Shown here: in pieces, positions 46,042 through 57,293 of the stretch
How the letters are laid out: each line of letters starts with the position of its first letter
Position numbering within the stretch: the first letter of the stretch is position 1
NCBI GenBank assembly: GCA_022495995.1
Contig: JAFEMH010000990.1
Location: 310,001-374,000 of the forward strand
From: Adenophora triphylla var. japonica
Taxonomy: Eukaryota; Streptophyta; Magnoliopsida; Asterales; Campanulaceae
DNA: 64,000 nucleotides
Reading direction: 5' to 3'
Notes under the pieces: generated by a model
Told to the model about the DNA's origin: nothing
Seen by the model: the letters and a program-made list of their open reading frames with translations, nothing else
The model's database searches: none
Position numbers and translations under genes: made by a program

Positions 46042-46301
46042 CAGGCCCGTCCCGAAAATTATAGGGGCTCTGTGCGAAATGTGAAAATTGGGCCCTAATA
46101 TTTAAAAAAAAACACACAATAACTATAAAATATATATAAGTATTTTCATATAAAGATAAAAGTTTTATAAAATTGGGCTCTATTATTAATTTTTTTTTAT
46201 GAAAGATATATACCTAATGGGTCAATCTAAAATGGGGGCCCTCTCAAATTTAGGATCCTGTGCAAAAAAAATCTAATTTTTCATGTCTGAGCCGGCCCCT
46301 G
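46042..46301. mobile_element. hAT-type MITE with exact 8-bp duplication
   Basis: The 260-bp element begins CAGGCCCGTCCCGA and ends GAGCCGGCCCCTG, the CAGGGCCGGCCC-type termini of hAT MITEs. ACGATTGT flanks it at 46034-46041 and 46302-46309, an exact 8-bp target duplication. There is no transposase. Confidence 0.92.
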
Positions 46302-47333
46302 ACGATTGTCCTAATTTGCCTTTGATTTGTCCTCTTCAACAATGTCATTTCTTTTATTTTAGCGTTTACGTTGTCATGTTTACAAAACAAAAATCCAAAA
46401 ACCCAACTTGGCTGTTTATTTGTTTGTGGGGATAAAAGACAAAAAGATTCGGTTAAATTAGTCGGCTAGCACGCCAAAGGATTAGGGAATATACCAAGAG
46501 TCAAGCCCCGGAGTGGAGCAAGGGCAAGGGCTAGAGGAGAGATTCAGGCACAAACGGTTAATTGTTTGACATGGAGCAAATAGACAAGAATGGAATATAG
46601 TGGAGTATACACATGTTTGATAGTATTATTATTAATAATACTATCTATTACAATTTCTGGAATTAGAAAAGGCCAAATTAAATTTTCATAAAATTATAGT
46701 CAAAATTTGATTATTTGATTATAAAAATTAAAGTGAAACAATATTTTCATTTGTAAGTGAAGCTCCCACTTTTTATTATTTAGACTATTAAAATTTAGTT
46801 ATATCTTTCACTTTGTAAGCTACATAAATTAGAACCTGTGTTTAGTTTCTCATATTAGCTAACCTTTTTCACGTGATAGTATATAGTAGTAACAGAGTGA
46901 CAGAAAGGAGGACAGTGGTCCAAATCCTACAAGAGTGGCTTATACATGCAAATATTTCGGGCCAACAATACGTTTGAATATAGGTTCGAAACGTGTCTTC
47001 CTAAACTAATGTAGCCTCCTGCTACTAAACAATATCGTCATCTGATTGGGTGGTGCATCTTATGCACAGGTTTGAAAGAGAGAGGTCCTTAGGCCAGACA
47101 CCTTTGGTTGATTGGTATTAGCGGTGTAACTAGTTCGGTTTAAACTGCGGTTTGGAATCATAATAAATTAAATAATGCGGTTTAGTTCGATTTTCAAACA
47201 ATAATGGTTTGGTTCGGTTTCAAAAATTGTCAAATCGTATGGTTCGGTTTGATCTGCGGTTTGGACCCCCAAATCACGGTTCGAGATCGCGAGACCGAAC
47301 CACCAAACAGTTCAATATTAACCGTATACATTC
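46302..47333. other. Intergenic spacer with CGGTTTGG-rich decayed repeat
   Basis: No gene. 47130-47320 is dense in (T)GCGGTTTGG and TTCGGTTT motifs in both orientations, possibly a decayed DNA transposon. AGTCAAGCCC-GGAGTGGAGCAAG at 46498 recurs at 49353. Confidence 0.35.
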
Positions 47334-47865
47334 TGTTAGGTTTTGGGGTTACATGCGCAGCGGAAGATTTTAAATAATTCACAAAACCCTAGCCATGAAT
47401 CCGTCTAACATGAAGAGATTAAAACTATGAATATAGATTTACTAACCTGGTTGCGAGTTTGTCTTTCGTACACGATTCGTAATTCACCTTTGAGTCGTAG
47501 ACGAAACTTTTGATCTTCTTCCTTATGATGAATCACAATGCTAGGCCTTCAAGCTTTAGGTGATAAAGCAATCACCCTCTATCGGTAATCCACATGCGAA
47601 CGAACCAAGATCGAATCTTGTTGGATTGCTAGATGATCCCCGATTGTTGAAAACACTTTTCAACAATCTATGACGAATATGGAATTGAATCTATGGTGTT
47701 TTGATCTTTGATTCGTAATCAAAATCAAGAGATTTGTGTTTCTCAAGCACTAAAATTCGTGTGTCTTAACTGGGAAGAAGGGGGTTATTTATACTTTATA
47801 AATATCCCTAACTGTTAGGGAGAAAAGCCCTAATCCAAAGCCAAAATGGAACTGCTGAAACGGGG

Positions 47866-48007
47866 CTGGGCGGTAGCCCACTAAGGTTCCCGGCAGCCGC
47901 CCGATTGTACAGCCTTTTTGATCTTTTTCGAAAAACGTTGTGAGCGATCGCCCATTTGTACAGAGGTTTGTGGGCGGTCGCCCACTATGCCCCTCGGTCG
48001 TCGCCCA
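47866..48007. repeat. Cluster of five GGGCG/CGCCC short palindromes in the LTR promoter
   Basis: The clearest is GTGGGCGGTCGCCCAC (47970-47985), with 7-bp arms. Variants are CTGGGCGGTAGCCCAC (47866), CCGGCAGCCGCCCGA (47890), GTGAGCGATCGCCCAT (47940) and CTCGGTCGTCGCCCAC (47992). All lie within 220 bp upstream of the minus-strand TATA box. The GC-rich cluster stands out in an AT-rich LTR. Confidence 0.8.
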
Positions 48008-48267
48008 CTTGATCAGTTTCATATTTGAGCTATTTTCAATTCGTTCTTTGTGTGTGACTATTTAGGAATTATATTTTATATTGGTGGTGAGTTAAAACAT
48101 CAACCTCACAAGACATAAGTGATCTCTAGCAAGTCATTAAATATAACATCAAAGATTGATTCCTTGATAGATCAATGTCACAATCTCTTTGTCACACGAT
48201 GTCATATTGAAAATAAGTCATGGTCCACGTCAACTAATATTATTCAATGTTTTCTCGATTTCGAATA

Positions 48268-48550
48268 CTCCCTCCGTCCGCCTACAATGTTCGCAGTTAC
48301 TGTTTACACGTTAATTAAGGAGGGAGTATTATATTGAAAGTGTTGTGAGTGTGAAAATAAAATAGGAGAGAGAATGAGTGGAGGGAATAGTAAATTATAA
48401 TGGTTTGTGAGTATTAAAATAATGTAGGAGAGAGAATGAGTGGAGAGAATAGTGATTTAAGGTTTCCTTTTTAGGAAAGAAACAAAGTGTGAACTTTGTA
48501 AACGGACGCCCAAAATAGAAAGTGTGAACTTTGTAAGCGGACGGAGGGAG
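48268..48550. mobile_element. Stowaway-like MITE nested in the solo LTR
   Basis: CTCCCTCCGTCCGCCTACAA to GTAAGCGGACGGAGGGAG, 283 bp, flanked by TA. Its interior (GAATGAGTGGAG(G)GAATAGT) matches the complement of the MITE at 12221, so they are related families. Confidence 0.88.
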
Positions 48551-48898
48551 TATATGAATAATTCAAGTGCATTTGATCTCTATCAAATCTCTTGAGTGTG
48601 ACCACACATTTCATCAATACTATTTATCGAGGGGTTCAAGCAGACATCTCTCATTACGAGGGATAAATTTCATCTTGACTTATCATTCTTCCCTACAAGA
48701 ATTCAATCGTGCCAACATAGCTCTTATTGCTATCCTATTAAAGATAGTGTTAGACTACATCAAACACAACGTTCATCATGTGGAAGACGATGATAATCTC
48801 AGGTACTAAGGATTTCAATGACACGACTATCATGAGATTTAATCATGACATATATGACCATAGACCATGTCATAAATCTCATAGATGTGTTCTCTAAC

Positions 48899-49384
48899 AA
48901 GGTACTAAGGATTCCAATGACAAGACTATCTTGTTAATTATTTTGATAAATTTGTCTAAACTTTGACAAAAAATGAAAAAAAAAATGAATTATGATACTC
49001 TATTAAAATATTATTAATATCAATAGTTTAATATAAATAAAATTACATTTTAAAACAAGATCAAATAAAATTTATATGAAAAAAAGTTAAAATATTTCAA
49101 CAAAAGAAAGTATCATTTAATATATAAATAAAATAATTGATGGATGAATTTGAACTCATTCAATTTTTAACTCTTTCTTTCTCCCTCTTAATTGCTTAAG
49201 CTACTTATTTCTAACTTAAAATTAATAGTCTTTTTTTAAATAATCTTAATTAATTCAGTAATTACAATTTATCTTATCAAATATGCTTAACTTTTAATCT
49301 CTTTAAAGTGTTTTAAACTTAGTTTAATTGGGTTAACAAACAAGCCCCCAAGTGTCAAGCCCAGGAGTGGAGCAAGTGCTAGAG
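48899..49384. other. Short AT-rich spacer
   Basis: No gene. It contains the partial duplicate of LTR sequence at 48899-48930. Confidence 0.4.
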
Positions 49385-50262
49385 TGAAAGTTTCGTGTAG
49401 CTAGGAAACTTAGATCACCCAACAGACAACGGATGTGAGTACAGATGTGTCTCACAACTGTTCACACATCCACAGATAATGCAGCGGAATAAAATAATTA
49501 AAAACAAATTAAATGCAATAACTCAAGAATTATTTACGCTTACTGATCAATGTGATCAGCAAACTAGGCTTACGCCCAAAAAACTTTTCACTATAAAAAT
49601 TTTTGTTTCTTACAAAAACAAATAAGTGAAAAACTAAAATATGAAAATACTAAATGAGTTCTAATCACCTTCTATGATAAGAACAACTCCTCTTTCCCAA
49701 GTAGGATCTATTCTAGTCAGAAGTAAAACAAGAGAACTCTATGAAAACCTAGATATGAGTTACGGATATAAGGCACAACCTTCACTCACAACCTAAAAAC
49801 AATAATGTCGAATACAATGAAGAGTATGTAATTTTCTCTCTAAAATTCCGTAGCTTCTCTTGTGCTGAATGTCTTGTATTTATAACGCACCATGGAGAAG
49901 ATCTTCATGCAATCAACATCTTCCTTTGTGAGATCTCTTTTCCTATATGAAAATATGAAACACACTCACAAGGAAATAAAATATTAGTGGGTTAGTCCTA
50001 ATATAAAACTATGTACATAAATAAAAGATATTTACATATTTACAATCTCCTAGTCAAAGTAGGATATTAATAAATTTTCCATGAAAGTTCCAAAATTTTC
50101 TTACCATAATAGAAGTCTTTTTAAATAAGGAAACAAGTATTTGTTCCCTAAAAAAGCTCACGCTTTCAATCTCTCCCTATTTTGGACTTTCTGGTCAAAA
50201 CCAAAGATTTATAGAATTCACAATTTATGACCACAGAGTAAACATAAAACATAGAGTAAGCA
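49385..50262 (-). repeat. 3' LTR of the SIRE-like element (left edge approximate)
   Basis: In element orientation it starts TGCTTACTCTATG right after the purine tract AGGGGGAGCT (50264-50273). A minus-strand TATA box (TATTTATA, 49877-49884) lies mid-way. The other end is set at 49385 only because sequence to its left resembles host sequence at 46498; 49396 is an alternative. Confidence 0.55.
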
Positions 50263-50627
50263 TAGCTCCCCCTGAATGGATGTGTGTCCAGATGTGTATA
50301 CACATCCACACATAAAAACTGCACAAACATAGTTAGAGCAGAAAACAGCAGTTCATTAAAAAAATTAAAGCAACCATTCAGCAACATCCTAATTAAAACT
50401 ATTACAACTCATTGTTTTTAAAACTAAAAACTAAAGCAGAAATTAAAATTGTTTTTGCAACCATCAAAACATCAAAACAACCAAAAAAAATTTCTCCCCC
50501 TAAATTAAAGTTCTCAATGCCTCCAGCCAGCAGCAGATACAGCAGCATCCCATTTTCTATTTCCAGTAGCAGCAGCAGCAAGTACAGAGCTTGATTCTCC
50601 CCCTTTTTGACTAGAAAGTTTAGCATG
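50263..50627 (-). other. 3' untranslated region and polypurine tract of the SIRE-like element
   Basis: It contains the purine tract next to the LTR, a second AGGGGGAGAA on the minus strand near 50500, and a GCTGCTGCTGCT run at 50565-50580. Confidence 0.6.
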
Positions 50628-52680
50628 TCACCTGAGCAATCTATCCTTAAGAGCTTTAAGATTGTTGGCATGAGCAGTGGAGATTTGAATTTGGGCTTCA
50701 GCAAGGGCAATTTCAGCATCCAAATCTTTTATTTGAGCCTCAAAGGAATCATCAGCTGTGGGTTCAGATGTGTCCACATCTGGCATTGCAATTTCAGGTA
50801 CAGTGCCCAAAGAAAGATCCACATGCCTTTGCTTGGGGTCTAGCAGGGTTTTGGCTTCCTTAAACAGAGCAAAATTTTCAAACTTTTCTTCTCCTTTTTC
50901 AGCCTTAACTCCATTGGCTATCAGAATTTGAAAAATCAAGGAAGGATAGGGTAAAGACCACTTTTTAGATGGTGACTCTCCATAGTCACAAATCTTCCTA
51001 AAAATGAAATCTCCAAAGTTAATATGCCTCTTAATGCCCAATCTATAAAGAAGGAGAGCTTGCACCCTAGTAACTGAAGTTTTGTTATTTGAGGGGCAAA
51101 GATTGGCAATAAGAATGGAATGGAGAAAACAGAAGAGAGAGGATAAAGATCCACTACCCAAATCCTTTGGCTTCACAGGCCAAGAGGTCACCTTTCCATG
51201 GGTTATAGCAGTCACAAGTTCATCATCATCAATAGAAACTAATTGATCCAAAGAGTCATTCAACCCAAGAAAATTATTCACCACAGATGGGGAAAAAGGG
51301 ACAAACACTTCTCTTACATAGACAGAAGGAGGAGAGGAGTAACTTTTATCTAATCCCTTGGACAAATTGGCATAAAATTCATACACCATTTTAGGATAAA
51401 AGGGGAGAGGATGATCCACAGTCAAAAACAGTCCTCTTTCCTCAAAAAATTTGTCCATGCCAAGCTTAAAGAATGTTTCCCTATCTCTTTTCATCTCTAC
51501 AACAAAGGCTTTAGAGGAAATTAGGCCAAACCTATCGAGGACTTTTTGGTCAAAAATTTCTTAGAGAAGGGTTTTGGGGTAGGAACAATGGAAAGAGTAG
51601 AAGACATACCCTTGTCAGCTTTCTTCCTTGTAGATGTGCGTCTGGATGTGGGCACATCCTCAGACACATCCTTTGCAGAGAATGGAACTTTGATGGACTC
51701 TACCTCAGTTTCATCATTAGAAGAGGAATCTACTTCTTGGTCCTCTTTTTCTTGATCAAGCTCATCTCTCCCTAGCTTGAAATTCTCATCAGATGCAGTA
51801 TCATCACTGTCAGAGCTTGAATCAGATTCAAAGGCTTCATCAACAATAGGCTCTAAATCAGTAGCAGCCACCTTTTTCTTTCCTTTTAACTCCATCAAAA
51901 TGTTAGCCAAGGGTTCTTCATCACTAAAAGAAATAAGATCTTCAACAGGACTTGAAACCACAGGAGCAGGAGTATCAACAATAGGAACAGAGGCATCAAC
52001 CACAGGAGATGAGGCAACAATGGAAGGAGTAGTAATGGGGATAATGGGATCAGATGACAATATGGGAGAGGATGGTGGAACAATAGGATCAGCATGGGAA
52101 ACAGACTCATCATGGGAAACAGTCTCAACAGGATCAATAAGCGGGCGTGAGAGGGAGGAGATATAGCAGATTTAGCCCTAGTTTTAACAAGAGGAGCTAT
52201 TACCTCTTCTTCTTCTTCACCATCATCACATGCTATGCGGTAGAAGGTTTACCACCTGGTTTCTGCAGGTTCTTTAGCTTGTCAGACTCTGACAATTTCC
52301 TAACCCTATGCGATCGTCGAAGATTGCGTTAGGGCACAGGGTTCGTAGCTTTGCCCACGGATTTTGTTGGAGCTAACTTCCTTTTCTTGGTTGTGGAAGG
52401 TTCAACAGCAGGAGAAACAGGGGCGACAACCGATGGTGGAATCACCGGAGAGGTTGGAGCATTAGGGTTTTCGGAAGCGGTTTGAACAGGCAAGGGTTCC
52501 AATGCGGGGATTTTGGGAAGTAGCTTCCATGATAGGATCAGACGAAGGCGATGGGGAAGAAAATTCAGCAAGGAATTTTGAAATAGCAGGGTTTAAGACT
52601 ATGGAGGATTCGCCTTTAGCTACTGAAATAGGGGCAATGTCGAGAACATCCTCTTCTCGAATATTGGAATGATCCGCCAT
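50628..52680 (-). pseudogene. Env-position ORF of the SIRE-like element (plant transposon protein domain), frameshifted
   Basis: The start is MADHSNIREEDVLDIAP at 52680. A low-complexity Ser/Pro/Val region and a Ser/Asp-rich acidic region follow (52060-51521). A conserved 200-residue domain runs from KFFEERGLFLTVDHPLPFYP through VREVFVPFSPSVVNNFLGL and SLSSLFCFLHSILIANLCPS to ALLLYRLGIKRHINFGDFIF. This is the 'putative plant transposon protein' domain found in third ORFs of Copia elements. The C-terminal end has a short coiled coil (QIKDLDAEIALAEAQI). At least three frame changes break it. Its function is unknown; I see no clear membrane anchor. Confidence 0.8.
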
Positions 52681-53786
52681 TAATCTTGCACACGGTGGTT
52701 AGGTTGAACAGTAAGGGGAAATTAATGCAGTGTATGTGTGATTGTGTGCAAAACGAAGGAAGAACAAGAGGTTTTAGCAAGGGTTTATGGGGGATGGGAC
52801 GGATGTGAGGGCTCTTAAATACTCACAGCTCCCCCTTTCCAACTGAAATTTGGAAATCCTTTTCCAAAAAGGTCTCACATAACCCAAATACCTTAGGAGT
52901 CCTTCAACGGCTAGAAACCTTTGAGATTACCACACACAACCACCTTCTAAGAAATAGGGGATCAAAATAAAACCAAGATTTTGATAGATTTTTATGGAAA
53001 CAAAAATTACTTCAGCCATATCTTTATTTAAAACAGAATCCCAAAGGAATTTTCCAACCTTTTCAAACAAGGAATGATACACACCTTTTCTTTCATGAAA
53101 GATATTGGAGATCAAAAACCTATAAAATCAAGGAATGAATTAAGAAAGAAAATTAATTAACTAGTATATTTACAAAGCTCCTATATGTCCTAAAAAATGC
53201 AGTATGCCTAGCATGATGCAAACACACAGGTGGTGGAAATATTCTCAGCTTATGGATGTGGCATAGGATGTGAATCACATATGGGGACACATTTAGATCA
53301 CAAAAAGTCAATGAGCAATAATCCAATCTGCACAGCCTCTAGGATGCATCCACCAATTTTTTGTTGTAGATTTTTACATTGTGAGTAGCTTTCACTTTAC
53401 TTGATCCCAAAGATAGCCCTTTTTCCCAATGATCTTATCAAGGTTGATTTCAAGATTTCTTATGAGAATCACTTGATCACAATGGTATGGCTTCATACTA
53501 AGGGTGAAGCAGCTGTTTCTCACATATATTTTTTTTTTAAAGCACCCACTGTGAGATACCTAGGAAGGTTATATCAAGTCACCAAAAGGTGACATGAACA
53601 GGAAGTGCTCACAATTAAGTGATCATAAATAATGTCAAAGATGAAGACTCACAAGTGACCACACTGAGAAATTTCGTGCTAATGCATGATATTATTTTTT
53701 ATTTTTTTGAATTTTTTATTTTTTTTTTCAGTTAATCTAATATACAGATGTGTTAGAGGATGTGAGACACATTTGGTCTCACAACC
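52681..53786. other. Non-coding spacer between RNase H and the third ORF
   Basis: No gene. It holds two of the GATGTG/CACATC dyad clusters (53242-53290 and 53743-53780). Confidence 0.5.
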
Positions 53787-54983
53787 TTAGATATCACACA
53801 AGCCAAGAGACTTCCTCAAGGAGGAAAATCTCTCCAAATCTAATGCCTTTGTAAATATATCAGTCAATTGATTTTCAGTCCCAATAAATTCCAGACACAC
53901 GGTTTTTTGTTCTACAAGATCTCTGATGAAATGATGTCTAATATCAATGTGCTTTGTTCTAGAATGTTGGAAAGGATTTTTAGATATGTCCAAGGCACTT
54001 TTGTTATCACAAAAAGCAGTCAAAACTTTGCTATTCAATCCATAATCTTTTAACATTTGATTCATCCAAAGCAATTGTGTGCAGCAACTCCCAAGGGCAA
54101 CATATTCAACCTCAGCAGTGGATAAGGACACACAATTTTGCTTTCTACTATACCAAGACACAAGGTTATTTTCTAGGTAGAAACATCCACCAGTGGTACT
54201 CTTTCTATCATCACTATTTCCAGCCCAATCAGAATCAGTGTACCCAACCAAATTGGTGTTTGTTTTTTTGGAGTAATGCAGACCTAGGTTCACAGTCCCA
54301 CTCACATATCTAATGATTCTTTTCAAGGCTTTAAGATGGGACACTTTAGGGTTGGCTTGGTATCTTGCACAGAGACACACACTGTACATAATATCAGGTC
54401 TACTTGCAGTGAGGTAAAGCAGACTTCCTATCATGCTTCTGTACAGTGTTTGATCAACACTCTCACCATCAGAATCATGACTTAGCTTTTGGGAAGATCC
54501 CATTGGTGTTCTTTGATGTGAAGAGTGTTCAAGTTCAAAATTTTTCACAAGATTCTTGGCATTCTTAGACTGTGAGATGAACATGCCATCTTTGAATTGT
54601 TTAATCTGTAAGCCTAAGAAAAAATTCAACTCACCTACCATACTCATCTCAAATGTGGAAGTCATGCTATCCATAAATTCAGTTAGCATAGGGTCAGAAT
54701 TTGACCCAAACACAATATCATCTACATAGATTTGTGCCACAAGAATCTCCTTTTTATTTTTTCTCACAAACAATGTTTTGTCAACCTCACCTCTCTTGAA
54801 TCCTAGTTGAAGAAAATGGTCAGTCAACCTACCATACCAAGCTCTAGGGGCTTGCTTTAGCCCATACAGAGCTTTCTTCAGCTTATACACATGATTAGAA
54901 TACTTGGAGTCTACAAAGCCTTTAGGTTGTTCAACATAGGCTTCCTTATTCAGTATCCCATTTAGAAAAAGCACTCTTAACAT
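53787..54983 (-). CDS. pol: Reverse transcriptase and RNase H of the SIRE-like Copia
   Basis: A 398-codon open frame. It includes VYKLKKALYGLKQAPRAWY, the catalytic IYVDDIVFGS, MVGELNFFLGLQIKQ, YRSMIGSLLYLTASRPDI and then RNase H: VGYTDSDWAGNSDDRKSTTG, CVSLSTAEVEYVALGSCC, HIDIRHHFIRDLV, FTKALDLERFSSLRKSLGL. The frame is intact to its natural stop, but a frameshift at about 54965 separates it from the N-terminal RT (MDVKSAF | LNGILN...). Confidence 0.95.
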   Translation of the reverse strand: MLRVLFLNGILNKEAYVEQPKGFVDSKYSNHVYKLKKALYGLKQAPRAWYGRLTDHFLQLGFKRGEVDKTLFVRKNKKEILVAQIYVDDIVFGSNSDPMLTEFMDSMTSTFEMSMVGELNFFLGLQIKQFKDGMFISQSKNAKNLVKNFELEHSSHQRTPMGSSQKLSHDSDGESVDQTLYRSMIGSLLYLTASRPDIMYSVCLCARYQANPKVSHLKALKRIIRYVSGTVNLGLHYSKKTNTNLVGYTDSDWAGNSDDRKSTTGGCFYLENNLVSWYSRKQNCVSLSTAEVEYVALGSCCTQLLWMNQMLKDYGLNSKVLTAFCDNKSALDISKNPFQHSRTKHIDIRHHFIRDLVEQKTVCLEFIGTENQLTDIFTKALDLERFSSLRKSLGLCDI

Positions 54984-55626
54984 CCATTTGATGAAGAGTA
55001 ATCTTGAGATAACAAGTAATGGCTAATAAAAGCCTAATGGACTCAATTCTTGCAACAGGAGCAAATGTCTCCTCAAAATCAATTCCCTCTATTTGAGTAT
55101 AACCTTGAGCAACTAACCTAGCTTTATTTCTAGTGATCACACCTTGTTCATCAGTTTTGTTCTTGAAAATCCATTTGGTTCCTATGACATTACCATGTGA
55201 GGGTCTAGGAACAAGAGTCCATACCTCATTCTTTTCAAATTGAATCAATTCATCTTGCATAGCAAGAATCCAGTCAGCATCTTTCAATGCTTCAGCAACA
55301 TTCTTAGGTTCAATCTTTGAAACAAAACAACAAAAACTTACCTGGGAGTATGCTGAGGAGCAACTCCATAGACCAGCCATCTTTCTATAATTAACTTTGT
55401 CCTTTTGTCTAGTTCTCACTTGAGCATGCACATCTCCCACAACTTGTGAAGTGGGGTGGTTTTTCTGGATTTTTGAAGGGATATCCTTTGATCTATCCAC
55501 ACACCCATCCACATTATCTTCTGGAGCATCATCCTGATCAAAATCAGAGAAACTATCCTCAGTTGCAGGAGTTTGAGTGGATGTGGGAGCAGATGTGGGT
55601 TCAGATGTGGAGGCAGATGTGTCCAC
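54946..55626 (-). pseudogene. pol: N-terminal part of Copia reverse transcriptase
   Basis: A low-complexity Ser/Thr/Pro linker leads to KDADWILAMQDELIQFEKNEVWTLV, GTKWIFKNKTDEQGVITRNKARLVAQGYTQ and FAPVARIESIRLLLA, ending QMDVKSAF before the frameshift. The linker region includes a dense run of GATGTG motifs (55573-55640) that adds Asp-Val repeats. Confidence 0.92.
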
Positions 55627-55639
55627 ATCCTTGGTTACA

Positions 55640-56372
55640 TCCTTATCGGGTTACGCGGGTTTTCCCGGCGCGGCATCTGTTGGTTCTCCAGCACCTATTT
55701 CTGTATCTTTCCAGTCTAGTAAGCAACCTGAAATATCATCCTCAGCAGTCTTGAGGTTAAGATCAAGTGAGTCATCAAAAATAATATTAGCAGATTCCAT
55801 AATGGTCTTAGTTTTGAGATTAAAAACTCTGTAAGCTCTACTATTAGTGGAATAGCCCATGAAAATTGCTTTGTCACTCTTTGAATCAAACTTGGACAGA
55901 TATTATCTATCATTGAGAATGTAACAAACACATCCAAACACATGAAAATATTTCACAGTTGGCTTCTTTCCAAGGAGAACTTGGTATGGAGTGACAGTGC
56001 TACCAATCCTTAAAAACACCCTATTGCCAATGTGACAATCAGTGTTTAAAGCTTCTGCCCAAAACTTTTTGGACAGATTTTTAGAACTTAACATGACCCT
56101 AGCCATTTCTTGCAAAGTTCTATTCTTTCTTTCAGCAATCCCATTTTGCTGTGGGGTGATTGGTGCAGAAAACTCATGAGTGATTCCCTTAGAGTTGCAA
56201 AAATTGGTGAACATTTGATTCTCATATTCAGTGCCATGGTCAGACCTAATTCTCACAGTCTTAAGACCATAAAGATTTCTCACCCTTTTGTACCAATTCT
56301 TGAATTCTCCAATTGTTTCTGACTTTTCCCTTAAGAACATTATCCAAGTGTACCTAGAATAATCATCAACAC
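55640..56372 (-). pseudogene. int: Integrase of the SIRE-like Copia, truncated by insertion
   Basis: It begins at DDYSRYTWI directly at the insertion point. It continues TVRIRSDHGTEYENQMFTNF (second catalytic Asp), APITPQQNGIAERKNRTLQE (catalytic Glu) and KKPTVKYFHVFGCVCYI. A stop at about 55902 and frame changes follow; the C-terminal GYSTNSRAYRVFNLKT is readable in another frame at 55860. Confidence 0.9.
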
Positions 56373-57211
56373 TGTTGGTGTTATGCCCTAGGCCTATGAT
56401 TCATAGACTTATGTGTTGACATTATTTATTATTATATGAGATGTTTATCATTTGATTATTATGTGTTTTGTATATTTGTTAATAATAATTTGCGTCCCTA
56501 ATTATTAAGAGAATAATTAGTATAATTGTCAATGGATAATCATGTGATGATTATATGCATAGAGATGCACATTGAAATTATGAGTACTTGTTAGAGAACA
56601 AGTGACTGGACATGACCCGCATGAGATTTATGACATGGTCAAGTGTTATAAGTAAATCTCATAAGGTTACTTCATTTAGTCCCTAGACCTGAGATTATCA
56701 CGACCTTACATATGATGAAAAGTCATGTTTGATTTTAGTCAAACGATATCTTAACACGATATCCATAAAGGCTATCTTTGGCATGATCGGATTCATGTTG
56801 GGAAGGATGATAAGTCAAGATGGAATTTGTCCCTCGAAAGAGAGATGTTTTGCTTGGGCCCCTCGATGAGTGATAATGATGAAAGTGTATGGCCGTACCC
56901 CAATATGATTGGAATTATCATTATACTCAAGGAATCGAGAAAGCATTGAACATAGACAAGTTGACAATGACCATGACTTGTGTTCAATATAACATCGTGA
57001 GACAAAGGGAGAAATGGAAGTACACCGTTGGAAACGTGAACTCTTACGTTACATTATTTGGGTAGACATAATGGCTTGCTAGAGTCCGCTTATGTCTTAT
57101 GAGGTTCGATATGATCGAACTCATTGCCAACATAATGTAATCCTATTGGTCACACACAACTAGAATGAATTGGTTAAACCAGGAGGAAGATTGATTGAGA
57201 GTATCGGTATC

Positions 57212-57274
57212 GGCTATATATGTCACGCGACATATTAAGCTAATGGCTTAATATACCGCGCGACATAATAGGCC
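57212..57274. repeat. Two 30-bp dyads in the Copia LTR promoter
   Basis: Copies are at 57212-57241 (core ATGTCACGCGACAT) and 57245-57274 (core ATACCGCGCGACAT), three bases apart and 61-123 bp upstream of the TATA box. They are repeated in the 3' LTR. Confidence 0.9.
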
Positions 57275-57293
57275 GCACGCGGTTTGACACTGT

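Larger units (their letters stand above)
47334..48898 (-). repeat. Solo-LTR-like block of a Copia-type element
   Basis: In minus orientation it starts TGTTAGAGAACAC, continues ATGAGATTTATGACATGGTC and ends AAAACCTAACA, giving inverted ends TGTTAG/CTAACA. The first part is related to the Copia LTR at 56588-56640. TATA boxes lie on the minus strand at 47786-47793. A Stowaway MITE is nested inside. No target duplication is evident, and sequence just outside the right end (48899-48930) repeats 48799-48833, so the right edge has been rearranged. Confidence 0.65.
49437..55640. repeat. Seven clusters of GATGTG/CACATC dyads within the SIRE-like element
   Basis: Clusters lie near 49437, 50276, 50762, 51633, 53242, 53743 and 55573. 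Most read (G/A)GATGTG, 6-7 bases, (A/G)GATGTG, a few bases, CACATC, sometimes a second ACACATCC. They occur in the LTR, 3' UTR, third ORF, spacer and pol, and are not seen at this density elsewhere in the window. Confidence 0.75.
49385..56372 (-). mobile_element. SIRE-like Ty1/copia element, 3' part, disrupted by a younger Copia
   Basis: On the minus strand it shows integrase, RT, RNase H, then a 1.1-kb spacer, an env-position ORF and a 3' LTR. A large third ORF after pol is characteristic of the SIRE/Maximus lineage. Integrase is cut at 56372, within the codons of its VDDYSRYTW motif, by the Copia element starting at 56373. The rest (gag, protease, 5' LTR) should lie beyond 64000. Frameshifts occur in integrase-RT, RT and the third ORF. 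Confidence 0.88.

Noticed and set aside
47329..48903. Target-site duplication of the solo LTR
   Set aside because: The flanks CATTC and AGGTA do not match, and the right edge is rearranged, so insertion boundaries are not proven.
50412..50594. Plus-strand Ser/Lys-rich frame
   Set aside because: Lies opposite the SIRE 3' UTR and arises from GCT/CAG repeats.
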